Shown here piece after piece: positions 7,083 to 7,466 of a stretch of 7,466 nt of DNA; position 1 is the stretch's first letter; each line of letters opens with the position of its first letter. The stretch is from Rhodanobacteraceae bacterium (GTDB lineage Bacteria > Pseudomonadota > Gammaproteobacteria > Xanthomonadales > Rhodanobacteraceae), in assembly GCA_025928735.1 (NCBI GenBank), contig JAICIW010000098.1:1-7466 (forward strand), given 5' to 3'. The notes under the pieces were generated by a model, which made no database searches, had not been told where the DNA came from, and saw only the letters and a program-made list of their open reading frames with translations. The translations under genes and the position numbers were made by a program.

Positions 7083-7466
7083 GCGTAGGTTCCTTTCATG
7101 ATGGCGACGAACAGGTCGGACACCGATGGCCGCTTGACCTCGCCCAGTTGTGCCAGTCGTTCGGGATCGGCACTGTCGTACACGAAGATGCTCTTGCCGA
7201 ACACCGCGGCGCGCTCGTCGATGGGTTTCAGCGCGCGGGCGGCCTCGATCTTGTCGGCGTTCACCAGCACTTCGGCGAAGCGTGCGCCCATTTCTTCCAT
7301 GGTGGCGGCCAACGCGACCTTGCCGTCGCGGATGAACAACAGGTCGGTGAGGATGTGTTCCACTTCTTCCACCTGGTGGGTGGTGATGAGGATGGTCTTG
7401 TTCTCGTCGAAGTAGTCCTCCAGAAGGCTCTGGTAGAACTGCTTGCGGTAGAGGATATCCAGCCCC
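7079..7466 (-). CDS. ABC transporter ATP-binding protein, C-terminal part
   Basis: The C-terminal 128 codons of an ABC ATPase; the gene enters from beyond position 7466. The fragment opens with GLDIL, the D-loop that follows Walker B, and then has ILITTHQVEEVEH with the switch histidine (H-loop) at visible residue 30. LLFIRDGKVAL is the usual strand after the H-loop. Walker A, the Q-loop, the LSGGQ-type signature and Walker B lie outside the window and are not verified. The remaining C-terminal extension of about 75 residues is normal for exporter ATPases that pair with ABC-2 permeases. The stop overlaps the permease start (ATGA), so the two are surely co-translated. It should energise export by the permease at the inner membrane. 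Confidence 0.92.
   Translation of the reverse strand, partial: GLDILYRKQFYQSLLEDYFDENKTILITTHQVEEVEHILTDLLFIRDGKVALAATMEEMGARFAEVLVNADKIEAARALKPIDERAAVFGKSIFVYDSADPERLAQLGEVKRPSVSDLFVAIMKGTYA

Larger units (their letters stand above)
2925..7466 (-). other. Seven-gene envelope/ABC exporter operon
   Basis: All seven genes share the minus strand. In the direction of reading the junctions are: ATPase/permease ATGA overlap (7079-7082); permease to first secreted protein 24 bases; first/second secreted protein ATGA overlap (5400-5403); second to third 55 bases; third/DUF4386 ATGA overlap (4116-4119); DUF4386 to the last gene one base. No promoter-like or terminator-like sequence stands out in the two gaps. 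The operon starts beyond position 7466, so its promoter and any upstream regulator are not visible. It ends at the repeat-filled convergent gap facing fumC. Confidence 0.85.

Overview
The window is a G+C-rich bacterial chromosome segment (I estimate a little above 60% G+C). Long open frames appear opposite and out of frame with every real gene, as expected at that composition. PurB numbering matches the E. coli enzyme at both catalytic residues. FumC is class II. The convergent gap holds CGTCATTCCGG and GTAGGGCGGG type dispersed palindromes. Together these suggest a gammaproteobacterium, most likely of the Xanthomonadales (Rhodanobacteraceae/Xanthomonadaceae type). The taxonomic call is inference.

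Layout. (1) Positions 1-1198, minus strand: adenylosuccinate lyase purB, cut by the window edge. (2) Positions 1199-1284: a short divergent control region with two adjacent palindromes, one of which contains a perfect TATAAT. (3) Positions 1285-2670, plus strand: class II fumarase fumC, complete. (4) Positions 2671-2924: a convergent intergenic gap filled by two different inverted-repeat elements. (5) Positions 2925-7466, minus strand: a tightly packed seven-gene operon. Read in its own direction it encodes an ABC ATPase (its C-terminal 128 residues), an ABC-2 type permease, three tandem paralogous secreted or lipoprotein genes of a DUF2884/YggN-like type, a DUF4386 membrane protein and a small four-helix DUF6326-like membrane protein.

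How the genes work together. PurB releases fumarate and FumC hydrates it, so the divergent pair shares a metabolite, and both enzymes belong to the fumarase/aspartase superfamily. In the operon, three junctions are ATGA overlaps and a fourth has a one-base gap, so the products were probably selected for joint expression. An ABC-2 exporter followed by three related envelope proteins and two unknown membrane proteins looks like an envelope-located module. Its substrate and role cannot be read from the sequence. This operon, and especially the triplicated family with its PAFKPYA motif, glycine-faced helix and two invariant cysteines, is the most interesting part of the window. I saw no RNA genes, CRISPR arrays, transposase genes, phage genes or recognisable defence genes.
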